A DNA stretch of 32,025 bases from Alterluteimonas quercicellularis (GTDB lineage Bacteria; Pseudomonadota; Gammaproteobacteria; Xanthomonadales; Xanthomonadaceae). A model generated the notes under the pieces. That model was given only the letters and a program-made list of their open reading frames with translations, searched no databases and was not told the origin of the DNA. The position numbers and the translations under genes were made by a program. The stretch is taken from the NCBI RefSeq assembly GCF_021191635.1, contig NZ_JAIWPR010000064.1:1-32025 (forward strand), given 5' to 3'. This document shows positions 23,719 to 31,223 of this stretch, one piece after another; the stretch's first letter is position 1, and each line of letters starts with the position of its first letter.

Positions 23719-25194
23719 TCAGCCGGCGGGGCGGCGGGCCGGGGCGGTCCCGGCGCGCGCCACGCGGGCGCCGTCCTCGGCCTGCCGATGCGCGTAGTGC
23801 ACGGCCTCGACCTGCTCCATGCGCGCCAGCGCCGGGGCGATGTGGGCGCGGAAGGCGGCCAGCTCGCTGCCCTTCAGCGGTTCCGGCGGCGGCATGGTCT
23901 GCGACAGCGGGTTGCGGTGCGCGCCGTTGACGCGGAACTCGTAGTGCAGGTGCGGGCCGGTGGCCAGGCCGGTGGCGCCGACGTAGCCGATCACCCGGCC
24001 CTGCGGCACGGTCTGGCCCTGGCGGATGTCGCCGAAGCGCGACATGTGCGCGTACAGCGTGGTGTAGCCGCGGCCGTGGTCGAGGATCACCACGTTGCCG
24101 TAGCCGCGCTGCCAGCCCTTGAACTGCACGCGGGCGTCGCCGGCGGCCATGATCGGGGTGCCGGTGCGCGCGGCGTAGTCCACGCCCTTGTGCATGCGCA
24201 TCGTGCCCAGCACCGGGTGGCGGCGCGAGCCGAAGTTCGAGCTCAGGCGCGAGAACTCCACCGGCGTGCGCAGGAAGCTCTTCTTCAGCGGGCGGCCGTC
24301 GGCGGTGAAGAACTCGGCCTTGCCGTCGCGCTCGAAGCGGAAGCCGGAATAGGTCTTGCCGCCGGTGGTGAAGGTGGCGGCCAGCACCTCGCCGGTGCCG
24401 ATGCGCTCGCCTTCGCGCCACAGCTCCTCGATGACCACGCTGTAGCGGTCGCCGGGCTGGATCTCGCGCGAGAAGTCGATGTCGTACTGGAAGATGCGGT
24501 CGGTCATCGTGTGGATGACCTGCGGCGACAGCCCGGCCTGGCGGGCCGAGCCGTACAGCGAATTGGTGATCTCGCCGGTGACCACGGCGGTGTGCGTTTC
24601 CACCGGGCGCTCGATGACCTGGGTCTCCACGCGATCGCCTTCCAGCGACAGCTCCACGCGCTCGGTGTCGCCGCGGTCGAAGCGCAGGCCGCGCAGGCTG
24701 CCGTCGTCGGCGAGGTCCAGCCCGAGCTCGGCACCGGCGCGCAGGCGGGTCAGCGCGCGCGCGGCCTCGGTCTGCATGATCCGCTGCAGGGTGGTGGCCG
24801 GGATGCCGTGCGCCTCGAAGATCGCGCCCAGGGTCTGGCCGCGCTGCACCGCGACCGTCTGCCACGCGGGCGTGGCGTCGGCGGCCTCGCGGGGGCGGGC
24901 GGGCATCGGCGGCAGCGCCAGCGCCATCGTGGTCAGCGCGGGCCGGGTGTCCTCGGCGCCCTGCATGGCGTTGGAGAAGCCGGGGACCAGCGCCACCACC
25001 AGCGCGCCCAGGGTGGCGAAGATGCTGGCCTGCGCCCAGTGGCGGCGGGTCCAGCGGCCGTTGAAGCGTTCGCGGTCGAGCAGCTGGGGCAGTTGCTGCG
25101 AGAGCTGGGTGGCCCGGAGCGCCACGGCCCGGCGGTTGGCGAGACGGACGAGTCGGTTGCGTTCAGGATCGAACGCCGGATCGGAGGACGTCAT
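23719..25194 (-). CDS. Membrane-anchored M23 peptidoglycan endopeptidase (MepM-like)
   Basis: Cuts peptide cross-links in the periplasm to allow wall growth. The 491 residues have a cytoplasmic N-terminus, one membrane helix (about 56-72), a LysM/OapA-like region (about 112-160, VAVQRGQTLGAIFEAHGI), a second domain with SLYGSARQAGLS and FSREIQPGDRYSVV, and the M23 domain with complete zinc/catalytic residues: His335 and Asp339 (HKGVDY), His383 (YAHMS), and His415/His417 (GPHLHYEFR). ATG at 25194 gives the protein-like start MTSSDPAFDPERN; a strong promoter lies just upstream of it. The gene order with anmK and tyrS is the one common in gammaproteobacteria. Confidence 0.92.
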   Translation of the reverse strand: MTSSDPAFDPERNRLVRLANRRAVALRATQLSQQLPQLLDRERFNGRWTRRHWAQASIFATLGALVVALVPGFSNAMQGAEDTRPALTTMALALPPMPARPREAADATPAWQTVAVQRGQTLGAIFEAHGIPATTLQRIMQTEAARALTRLRAGAELGLDLADDGSLRGLRFDRGDTERVELSLEGDRVETQVIERPVETHTAVVTGEITNSLYGSARQAGLSPQVIHTMTDRIFQYDIDFSREIQPGDRYSVVIEELWREGERIGTGEVLAATFTTGGKTYSGFRFERDGKAEFFTADGRPLKKSFLRTPVEFSRLSSNFGSRRHPVLGTMRMHKGVDYAARTGTPIMAAGDARVQFKGWQRGYGNVVILDHGRGYTTLYAHMSRFGDIRQGQTVPQGRVIGYVGATGLATGPHLHYEFRVNGAHRNPLSQTMPPPEPLKGSELAAFRAHIAPALARMEQVEAVHYAHRQAEDGARVARAGTAPARRPAG

Positions 25195-25236
25195 CTGCGG
25201 TCCCGGTGAGTGGCGTGAAAGGCGCGTCAGCGGGGT

Positions 25237-25265
25237 AACATAAAGACGTGAGCTCCATGCGTCAA
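25237..25265 (-). promoter_or_regulatory. Strong sigma-70-type promoter of the M23 peptidase gene
   Basis: On the minus strand TTGACG (25260-25265) and TATGTT (25237-25242) are separated by 17 bases. The -10 lies 42 bases before the ATG. The matching tyrS promoter on the other strand is less clear. Confidence 0.7.
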
Positions 25266-25384
25266 ATGCTTGAGCGCACAAGATTTTTCGACGAATCGGC
25301 CTGTTAACGGGCTCTTAACCCCGATTTCAGGCCCTCGTCACATTCAGGTCCACCGCCCTCCGTTTCCGCCGCAGAGAACGCCCC

Positions 25385-26620
25385 GTGTCCTCCACCCCCG
25401 CCCCCCCGGCCGCGCTCCAGACCGCCCTCGACCAGATCGCCCGCGGCGCCGACGAGCTGCTCAAGCCCGAGGAACTGGCCGACCGCCTGCGCCAGGGCCG
25501 CCCGTTGCGGGTCAAGGCCGGCTTCGACCCCACCGCGCCGGACCTGCACCTGGGCCACACGGTGCTGCTCAACAAGCTGCGCCAGTTCCAGGACCTGGGC
25601 CACACGGTGATCTTCCTGATCGGCGACTTCACCGGGATGATCGGCGACCCTTCCGGCAAGAACGCCACCCGCAAGCCGCTCTCGCGCGAGGACGTGCTGG
25701 CCAACGCGCGCACCTACGAGGCGCAGGTGTTCAAGGTGCTCGACCGCGAGAGGACCGAAGTCCGCTTCAACAGCGAATGGTTCGGCAGGATGGCCGCGGC
25801 CGACCTGATCCGGCTGGCCGGGCAGCACACGGTGGCGCGCATGCTCGAGCGCGACGACTTCGCCAAGCGCTACGCCGCGCAGCAGTCGATCGCGATCCAC
25901 GAGTTCCTCTACCCGCTGGTGCAGGGCTACGACTCGGTGGCGCTGGACGCCGACGTGGAGCTCGGCGGCACCGACCAGAAGTTCAACCTGCTGATGGGGC
26001 GCGGCCTGCAGGCGCACTACGGCCAGCCGCCGCAGATCGTGCTGACCATGCCCCTGCTGGTCGGCCTGGACGGCGTGGCCAAGATGTCCAAGTCGCTGGG
26101 CAACTACATCGGCGTGACGGAGCCCGCGATCGACATCGTCAACAAGACGATGAAGATCGGCGACGCGCTGATGTGGGACTGGATCGAGCTGCTGAGCTTC
26201 GAGATCGGCATCGACGAGGCGAAGGCGCTGCGCGCCGAGGTGGCGTCGGGCGCGCTCAACCCGCGCGACGTCAAGCTGCGCCTGGCGCGCGAGCTGGCGG
26301 CCCGCTTCCACGACGCGGCCGCCGCCGAGACCGCGATCGCCGGCTGGCACGCCGCGGTCACCGGCCAGGGCGACACCTCGCTGCTGCCGCTGCAGGACGT
26401 GGCGGCGCCCGCCGAGGGCCTGCGCATCGCCGCGCTGCTGACCGCGGCGGGGATCACCCCCAGCAACTCGGAAGCCCACCGCAAGCTCAAGGAACGCGCG
26501 GTCAAGGTGGACGGCGCGGTGGTGGAGGACGCCGGCCTGAGCTTCGCGCCGGGCTTCGAGGGCGTACTGCAGGTGGGCAAGCGCAACTTCGCGCGGGTGC
26601 GGCTGGTGCCGGCCCCGTAG
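25385..26620 (+). CDS. tyrS: Tyrosyl-tRNA synthetase
   Basis: Charges tRNA-Tyr. The 411 residues are a class I synthetase with the HIGH-type motif HLGH (55-58, in [16 protein letters not shown]), the tyrosine-pocket segment [13 protein letters not shown] (194-206), the KMSKS motif intact at 233-237, and a C-terminal S4-like RNA-binding domain ([21 protein letters not shown]). GTG start at 25385. The upstream region is a divergent promoter region with the M23 gene. The stop codon TAG lies in the GTAG of a repeat element. Confidence 0.96.
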   Translation: MSSTPAPPAALQTALDQIARGADELLKPEELADRLRQGRPLRVKAGFDPTAPDLHLGHTVLLNKLRQFQDLGHTVIFLIGDFTGMIGDPSGKNATRKPLSREDVLANARTYEAQVFKVLDRERTEVRFNSEWFGRMAAADLIRLAGQHTVARMLERDDFAKRYAAQQSIAIHEFLYPLVQGYDSVALDADVELGGTDQKFNLLMGRGLQAHYGQPPQIVLTMPLLVGLDGVAKMSKSLGNYIGVTEPAIDIVNKTMKIGDALMWDWIELLSFEIGIDEAKALRAEVASGALNPRDVKLRLARELAARFHDAAAAETAIAGWHAAVTGQGDTSLLPLQDVAAPAEGLRIAALLTAAGITPSNSEAHRKLKERAVKVDGAVVEDAGLSFAPGFEGVLQVGKRNFARVRLVPAP

Positions 26621-26752
26621 GCGCGCGCTCGCGCGCCGAGCGCCCAAGGGCTCGTGCTGGAGCGGGATGCGTCGCGCGCGTGGACGGAAAGCTGTCGCGC
26701 GCGAGCGCGCTCCTACGGACAGATCGATGGTAGGAGCGCGCTTGCGCGCGAC
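26617..26752. repeat. Cluster of three GTAG-type REP elements behind tyrS
   Basis: Copies at 26617-26640 (degenerate; its GTAG contains the tyrS stop), 26694-26716 (inverted) and 26730-26752. The first and second form a GTAG...CTAC pair; the second and third are back to back, 13 bases apart. Nothing else was seen in 26621-26822 apart from a hairpin. Confidence 0.8.
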
Positions 26753-26776
26753 CCCTATGCGCATCCATGGAGACGA

Positions 26777-26800
26777 CGACGGCGCCCGCAGGCGCCGTCG
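26777..26800. terminator. Hairpin between tyrS and the M28 peptidase gene
   Basis: Perfect 10-base stem CGACGGCGCC / GGCGCCGTCG with loop CGCA, 23 bases past the end of the minus-strand peptidase gene. There is no T tract on either side, so terminator function is uncertain. Confidence 0.4.
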
Positions 26801-26822
26801 CAGTGGCCCGTTGCGCTGCGCG

Positions 26823-28535
26823 TCAGCGCGACATCATCGCGTCGCGCTCGGCCTTGAAGGGATTGCCCTCGTACCAGTTCGGCCAGCGCTGCGGGTCGTC
26901 GGCCAGCGCGCGGCCCACGCCGTACAGCGCTTCGAGGTCCTGCACCACGCCTTCCAGGTTCCAGTTCTCGTCGAACTCGTCGCCGGGCTGGTGGTAGACG
27001 GCCGCGTAGGCCTTGGCGGCCGCCTCGCCCGCGGCGGTGCCGCCGTCGACCAGGTCGCTGCCGCCCTTCGCGTACAACGCCGGCACGCCGGCCTTGGCGA
27101 AGTTGAAGTGGTCGGAGCGGAAGTAGAAGCCGCCGGCGGGATTGCCTTCCTCCACCAGCACGCGGCCCTGGCGGTCGGCCTCCGCCTTCAGCAGGTCCTC
27201 CAGCTCGGAATTGCCCAGGCCGGTGACCACGAAGTCGCGCGAGGGGCCGCCCACGCTCATCGCGTCGAGGTTGACGACGCCGGCGATCTTCTCCATCGGG
27301 AAGGTCGGGCGGGCCACGTAGTACTTCGAGCCCAGCAGGCCCGACTCCTCCAGCGTCACCGCCAGGAAGGCGACCGAGCGCTGCGGCCTGGGATCGGCGG
27401 TGGCGAAGCGCTCGGCGATCTCGATGATGCCGGCGATGCCGGTGGCGTTGTCCACCGCGCCGTTGTAGATCGTGTCCTCGCCCTCGGCGCCGTCGTGCTT
27501 GCCCAGGTGGTCCCAGTGGCCCATGTAGATCACCGCCTCGTCGGCGGCCGTGGTCCCCGGCAGCACGCCGATGACGTTGCGCGAGGACTTCTCGGCGATC
27601 GTGCTCGCGAGGTCGAAGGAGACCTTCGCCTGCAGCGGCACGGCGCGGAAGCCGCGGCGGTTGGCGGCGGCGATCTGGTCGTCCAGGTCGAGGCCGGCGG
27701 CGGAGAACAGCTCGCGGGCGACCTCGCCGGTGATCCAGCCCTGCGCCGGCAGGCGCGGCTCGGGATCGTCCTCGGCGCGCAGGTCGAACTGCGGGCCGGA
27801 CCAGGAGTTCTTCACCACGTCCCAGCCGTAGGAGGCGCCGGGAGTGTCGTGGATCAGCAGCGCCGCCGCCGCGCCCTTGCGCGCGGCCTCCTCGAACTTG
27901 TACGTCCAGCGCCCGTAGTAGGTCATGCGGTTGCCGTCGAACAGGGTCTCGTCCCCGGCGTGGAAGCCGGGGTCGTTGACCAGGATCACGACCGTCTTGC
28001 CCTTCACGTCCAGGCCTTCGTAGTCGTTCCAGCCCTGCTCCGGGGCGTCCACGCCGTAGCCCACGAACACCAGCTCGCTGTCGGCCACGTCCACCTGGGC
28101 CTGCCCGCTGCGGGTGCCGATCACCATGTCGTCGCCGAACTTCAGCTCGCGCGAGCCCTTGGGCCCGTCGATGCGCAGCGCGGTGGAGGCGTCGGCGGTG
28201 GTCTCCACCATCGGCACGGTCTGGAACCAGCCGCCGTCCTCGCCGCCGGGCTGCAGGCCGATGCGCTCGAACTGGGCCTTGATGTACTCCACCGTCTTCT
28301 CGCCGCCCGGCGAACCCGGCGCGCGGCCCTCGAATTCGTCGGAGGCCAGGGTGCGGGTCAGCTCGGCGAAGTCGGCCACGGTGATCTCGGGCGAGAACGA
28401 GTGCGCCTGTGCGGCGCCGGGCGCGGCGTCGGCGGGGGGCGCGGCGGGGCCGGTCGCGGGCGCGGGCGCCCCGCGGTCGCAGCCGGCCAGCGCCAGCGCG
28501 GCGGCGAGGGCGACGGTCAGGAGGGATCGGGACAT
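26823..28535 (-). CDS. M28-family metallopeptidase lipoprotein with PA domain
   Basis: Probable zinc aminopeptidase on the cell envelope. The 570 residues begin with a lipoprotein signal (lipobox LAGC, Cys19) followed by a Pro/Ala-rich linker. A protease-associated domain is inserted (VFVGYGVDAPEQGWNDYEGLDVKGKTVVILVNDPG region), then the M28 core with all metal/catalytic candidates: GHWDHLG (His, Asp), YNGAVDNATGIAG (bridging Asp), LEESGLLGS (catalytic Glu pair), NLDAMS (Asp) and YHQPGDEFD (last His). ATG at 28535. It stands alone, facing tyrS. Enzymes of this group (PA domain plus M28) are frequent in Lysobacter-type bacteria, which rely on secreted peptidases. Substrate is unknown. Confidence 0.92.
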   Translation of the reverse strand: MSRSLLTVALAAALALAGCDRGAPAPATGPAAPPADAAPGAAQAHSFSPEITVADFAELTRTLASDEFEGRAPGSPGGEKTVEYIKAQFERIGLQPGGEDGGWFQTVPMVETTADASTALRIDGPKGSRELKFGDDMVIGTRSGQAQVDVADSELVFVGYGVDAPEQGWNDYEGLDVKGKTVVILVNDPGFHAGDETLFDGNRMTYYGRWTYKFEEAARKGAAAALLIHDTPGASYGWDVVKNSWSGPQFDLRAEDDPEPRLPAQGWITGEVARELFSAAGLDLDDQIAAANRRGFRAVPLQAKVSFDLASTIAEKSSRNVIGVLPGTTAADEAVIYMGHWDHLGKHDGAEGEDTIYNGAVDNATGIAGIIEIAERFATADPRPQRSVAFLAVTLEESGLLGSKYYVARPTFPMEKIAGVVNLDAMSVGGPSRDFVVTGLGNSELEDLLKAEADRQGRVLVEEGNPAGGFYFRSDHFNFAKAGVPALYAKGGSDLVDGGTAAGEAAAKAYAAVYHQPGDEFDENWNLEGVVQDLEALYGVGRALADDPQRWPNWYEGNPFKAERDAMMSR

Positions 28536-28623
28536 GCAGGGTCTCCGTGGCGGAAACCCCGGATTCTAGCCGCCGCCGTGCTCCGGGGCGCTCTGCCGGT
28601 GCAGCGGCGCCTTCGGCGGCCGT

Positions 28624-28779
28624 GTAGGAGCGTGCTCGCGCGCGACGCCCTACGACGCTCCGGGTGCCGGAAGAAGCGGTGCCGGCCGTCGTTCACTCAG
28701 GTGCGCGCGTGGGGACGCGTTCTTCTTCTGCCATCGGTCCGGTGGCACTTGGCCCGGTCGCGCGCGAGCGCGCTCCTAC
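28624..28779. repeat. Extended GTAG-type REP element with ~110-base interior
   Basis: GTAGGAGCGTGCTCGCG copy at 28624-28646 and an inverted copy ending GCGCGCTCCTAC at 28757-28779. The interior is similar to that of the element at 18195-18328. It occupies most of the 302-base gap between the M28 gene and the solenoid-repeat gene (28536-28837). The remainder holds GC-rich hairpins, such as GCGGCCCG (28782-28789) with CGGGCCGC (28802-28809), and no gene. Confidence 0.8.
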
Positions 28780-28837
28780 AAGCGGCCCGGAGAAGCCGAG
28801 TCGGGCCGCGCATCGCCCCGAGGGGATGCGGCAGGGG

Positions 28838-29560
28838 TCAATCGCGCGGCGGGCGGTCGCCGCTGTAGGGCTGCGCCTCGGCGCCGCTGATGCGGCCGGT
28901 GCGCGCGGTCTCGTGCACGTACAGGGTCACCTCGCGCTCGAAGGTCAGCTCGCCGTCGACCATCGCGTTGGGGCCGATGACGATGCGCGGGCGGCGCTTG
29001 TTGATGGTCACCGGGAACCAGTTGGAGGACGGCTTGCGCACGAACAGGCCGCCCTGCACGCGCGAGTTGGCGCCCACGGTCACGTCGCCGTTGACGGTCT
29101 CGACGTCGCCGGCCACGCGGGTGCCGACCAGGCCGATGCCGCCGTTGACGGTGGTCACGTCGTCGCCGACCTCGCTGCCGCGGTCGAGGAAGATGCCGCC
29201 GCTGACGGTCTCGACGTCGCCGCCGATGCGCGCGTTGCGGCCGCCGCGGATGCCGCCGTTGACCGTGGTGAGGCTCTCCGCCGTCACCCCCTCGCCGAAG
29301 CCGATGCCGCCGTTGACGGTCTCCAGCGCGCCGGCGGTCACCCGGTCGCCCAGGGTGATGCCGCCGTTGACCGTCTCGATGTCGCGCAGGCGCACGTCGT
29401 CGCCGACGCGGATGCCGCCGTTGACGGTGTCCACGTTGCCCACGGTCCGGCCGGACTCCACGGTGATGCTGCCGTTGGTCCGGCTGATGTCCTCCTGCGC
29501 GAAGGCGCCTGCGCTGGACAGGGCGAGGGCGACGGCGAGCGCGATGCGGATACGGGACAT
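28838..29560 (-). CDS. Secreted solenoid protein with eight 18-residue VNGGI repeats, function unknown
   Basis: 240 residues. A signal peptide (about 1-21, ending AFA) is followed by tandem repeats of the form ETVNGGIxxGxxVxxGx. The conserved Asn (Ser in one copy) is at residues 29, 47, 65, 83, 101, 120, 139 and 157: steps of 18, 18, 18, 18, 19, 19 and 18. A period of 18 is that of a triangular beta-solenoid, and the pattern recalls bactofilin-like polymer-forming or DUF4097-type proteins. The C-terminal ~70 residues (from KPSSNWFPVTINKRRPRIVI) are different: beta-rich, with FEREVTLYVHETARTG and a Pro/Arg end. ATG at 29560 starts MSRIRIALAV; the frame is open further upstream without a protein-like sequence. 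It is divergent from gpmI. No enzyme motif is visible; a structural or surface role is possible. Confidence 0.85.
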   Translation of the reverse strand: MSRIRIALAVALALSSAGAFAQEDISRTNGSITVESGRTVGNVDTVNGGIRVGDDVRLRDIETVNGGITLGDRVTAGALETVNGGIGFGEGVTAESLTTVNGGIRGGRNARIGGDVETVSGGIFLDRGSEVGDDVTTVNGGIGLVGTRVAGDVETVNGDVTVGANSRVQGGLFVRKPSSNWFPVTINKRRPRIVIGPNAMVDGELTFEREVTLYVHETARTGRISGAEAQPYSGDRPPRD

Positions 29561-29646
29561 GAACGGACTCCCTGCGGAGGGTGGGGCGGCCGGCGGCGCA
29601 GCGCGCACGATGGCTCGGATGGCCGATAGCATGCGCCGGCCTTCGC

Positions 29647-29652
29647 TACAAT
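29647..29652 (+). promoter_or_regulatory. Candidate -10 element of gpmI
   Basis: TACAAT, 33 bases before the GTG start, in the divergent gap with the solenoid-protein gene. No convincing -35 hexamer was found 17 bases upstream. Confidence 0.4.
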
Positions 29653-29684
29653 CGCATCTGTCCTAAGTCACAGGGCCCATCGTC

Positions 29685-31223
29685 GTGTCCAACGCTCCGC
29701 ACCGCCCCAAGCCCGTGGTCCTGCTGATCCTCGACGGCTGGGGCTATCGCGAGGACCCGCGCGACAACGCCATCGCCCTGGCCGACGTACCCAACTGGCG
29801 CCGCCTGTGGGCGGCCGGCCCGCGCACCCTGGTGCACACCGAGGGCCGCTACGTCGGCCTGCCCGACGGGCAGATGGGCAACTCCGAGGTCGGCCACATG
29901 AACATCGGCGCCGGCCGCGTCGTGTACCAGGAGCTGACCCGCATCGACGCCGCGATCGAGGACGGCAGCTTCTTCGCCAATGCCGAACTGGGCGCCGCCT
30001 GCGACGCCGCGCTGGCCTCCGGCGGCACCCTGCACCTGCTCGGCCTGCTCTCGCCCGGCGGCGTGCACAGCCACGAGCGGCACCTGTTCGCGATGCTGGA
30101 GCTGGCCGCCCGCCGCGGCGTGCCCAGGGTCGCGGTGCACGCCTTCCTCGACGGCCGCGACATGCCGCCGCGCTCGGCCGGGCCCAGCCTCGAGCGGCTG
30201 GCGGCCGAATGCGCGCGCCACGGCAACGCGCGCGTGTACAGCGTGGGCGGGCGCTACTTCGCCATGGACCGCGACAAGCGCTGGGACCGCGTGCAGCGCG
30301 CCTGGAACGCGATCGTCGAGGCCCGCGGCGAGCATGCCGCCGATGCCGCGTCCGCGCTGGCCGCCGCCTATGCGCGCGGCGAGAACGACGAGTTCGTGCA
30401 GCCGACGGCGCTCGATGGCGCGGTGCCGATCGCCGACGGCGACGCGGTGGTGTTCATGAACTTCCGCGCCGACCGCGCGCGGCAGCTGTCGGCCGCCTTC
30501 GTTTCCCCCGCCTTCGACGGCTTCGAGCGCCGCGTGCCGGCGCTGTCGCGCTTCGTCTGCCTGACCGAGTACGACGCCACCCTGCCGGCGCCGGTGGCCT
30601 TCGCCCCCGACAACCTGCCCAACACCCTGGGCGAGGTGCTGGCCGCGCACGGGCTGACCCAGCTGCGCATCGCCGAGACCGAGAAGTACGCCCACGTCAC
30701 CTTCTTCATGAGCGGCGGCCGCGAGCAGCCGTTCCCGGGCGAGGAGCGCATCCTGGTGCCCAGCCCGAAGGTCGCCACCTACGACCTGCAGCCGGAGATG
30801 AGCGCGCCCGAGGTCACCCGGCGGCTGGTGGACGCGATCGAGTCCGGCCGCTTCGACGCCATCATCTGCAACTACGCCAATCCCGACATGGTCGGCCACA
30901 CCGGCGACCTGCAGGCCGCGATCCGCGCGGTGGAGACCGTCGACGCCGCGGTCGGCGCGGTGATCGCCGCGGCGACCGCGCGCGGCGGCGAGCTGCTGGT
31001 CACCGCCGACCACGGCAACGTCGAGATGATGCGCGACCCGGAGACCGGCCAGCCGCACACCTCGCACACGGTGGGCCCGGTGGGCCTGGTGTACGTCGGT
31101 GCGCGCGACGTGCAGCTGCGCAGCGACGGCGCCCTGCGCGATCTCGCGCCGACCCTGCTCGACATGCTCGGCATCCCGCGCCCCGCCGAGATGACCGGCA
31201 CCTCGCTGCTGCTGGCGGGCTGA
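29685..31223 (+). CDS. gpmI: 2,3-bisphosphoglycerate-independent phosphoglycerate mutase
   Basis: Glycolytic conversion of 3- to 2-phosphoglycerate with manganese, no bisphosphoglycerate needed. The 512 residues match the alkaline-phosphatase-like family: first metal-binding Asp17 (LILDGWG), the phosphorylated Ser67 in [64 protein letters not shown] and [14 protein letters not shown] at 29685 begins [16 protein letters not shown], the normal N-terminus. The stop overlaps the envC ATG by one base (TGATG). Confidence 0.96.
   Translation: MSNAPHRPKPVVLLILDGWGYREDPRDNAIALADVPNWRRLWAAGPRTLVHTEGRYVGLPDGQMGNSEVGHMNIGAGRVVYQELTRIDAAIEDGSFFANAELGAACDAALASGGTLHLLGLLSPGGVHSHERHLFAMLELAARRGVPRVAVHAFLDGRDMPPRSAGPSLERLAAECARHGNARVYSVGGRYFAMDRDKRWDRVQRAWNAIVEARGEHAADAASALAAAYARGENDEFVQPTALDGAVPIADGDAVVFMNFRADRARQLSAAFVSPAFDGFERRVPALSRFVCLTEYDATLPAPVAFAPDNLPNTLGEVLAAHGLTQLRIAETEKYAHVTFFMSGGREQPFPGEERILVPSPKVATYDLQPEMSAPEVTRRLVDAIESGRFDAIICNYANPDMVGHTGDLQAAIRAVETVDAAVGAVIAAATARGGELLVTADHGNVEMMRDPETGQPHTSHTVGPVGLVYVGARDVQLRSDGALRDLAPTLLDMLGIPRPAEMTGTSLLLAG

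Noticed and set aside
22633..25209. A long plus-strand open frame opposite anmK and the M23 peptidase gene
   Set aside because: Composition is Gly/Ala/Arg/Gln/His repeats without any motif; both genes on the other strand are complete with catalytic residues.
26617..26752. Regularly recurring ~23-base palindromes considered as a CRISPR array
   Set aside because: Copies alternate in orientation, spacers are irregular in length, the same unit is scattered through the window, and no cas gene is present; this fits REP elements.
28838..29560. The DNA behind the VNGGI repeats considered as a minisatellite or CRISPR-like array
   Set aside because: The repeat is maintained at protein level with a constant 18-19 codon period within a complete secreted-protein frame; the DNA copies vary freely at third positions.
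29646..31067. A 473-codon minus-strand frame opposite gpmI
   Set aside because: Mirror frame of a well-supported glycolytic gene; no plausible domain.
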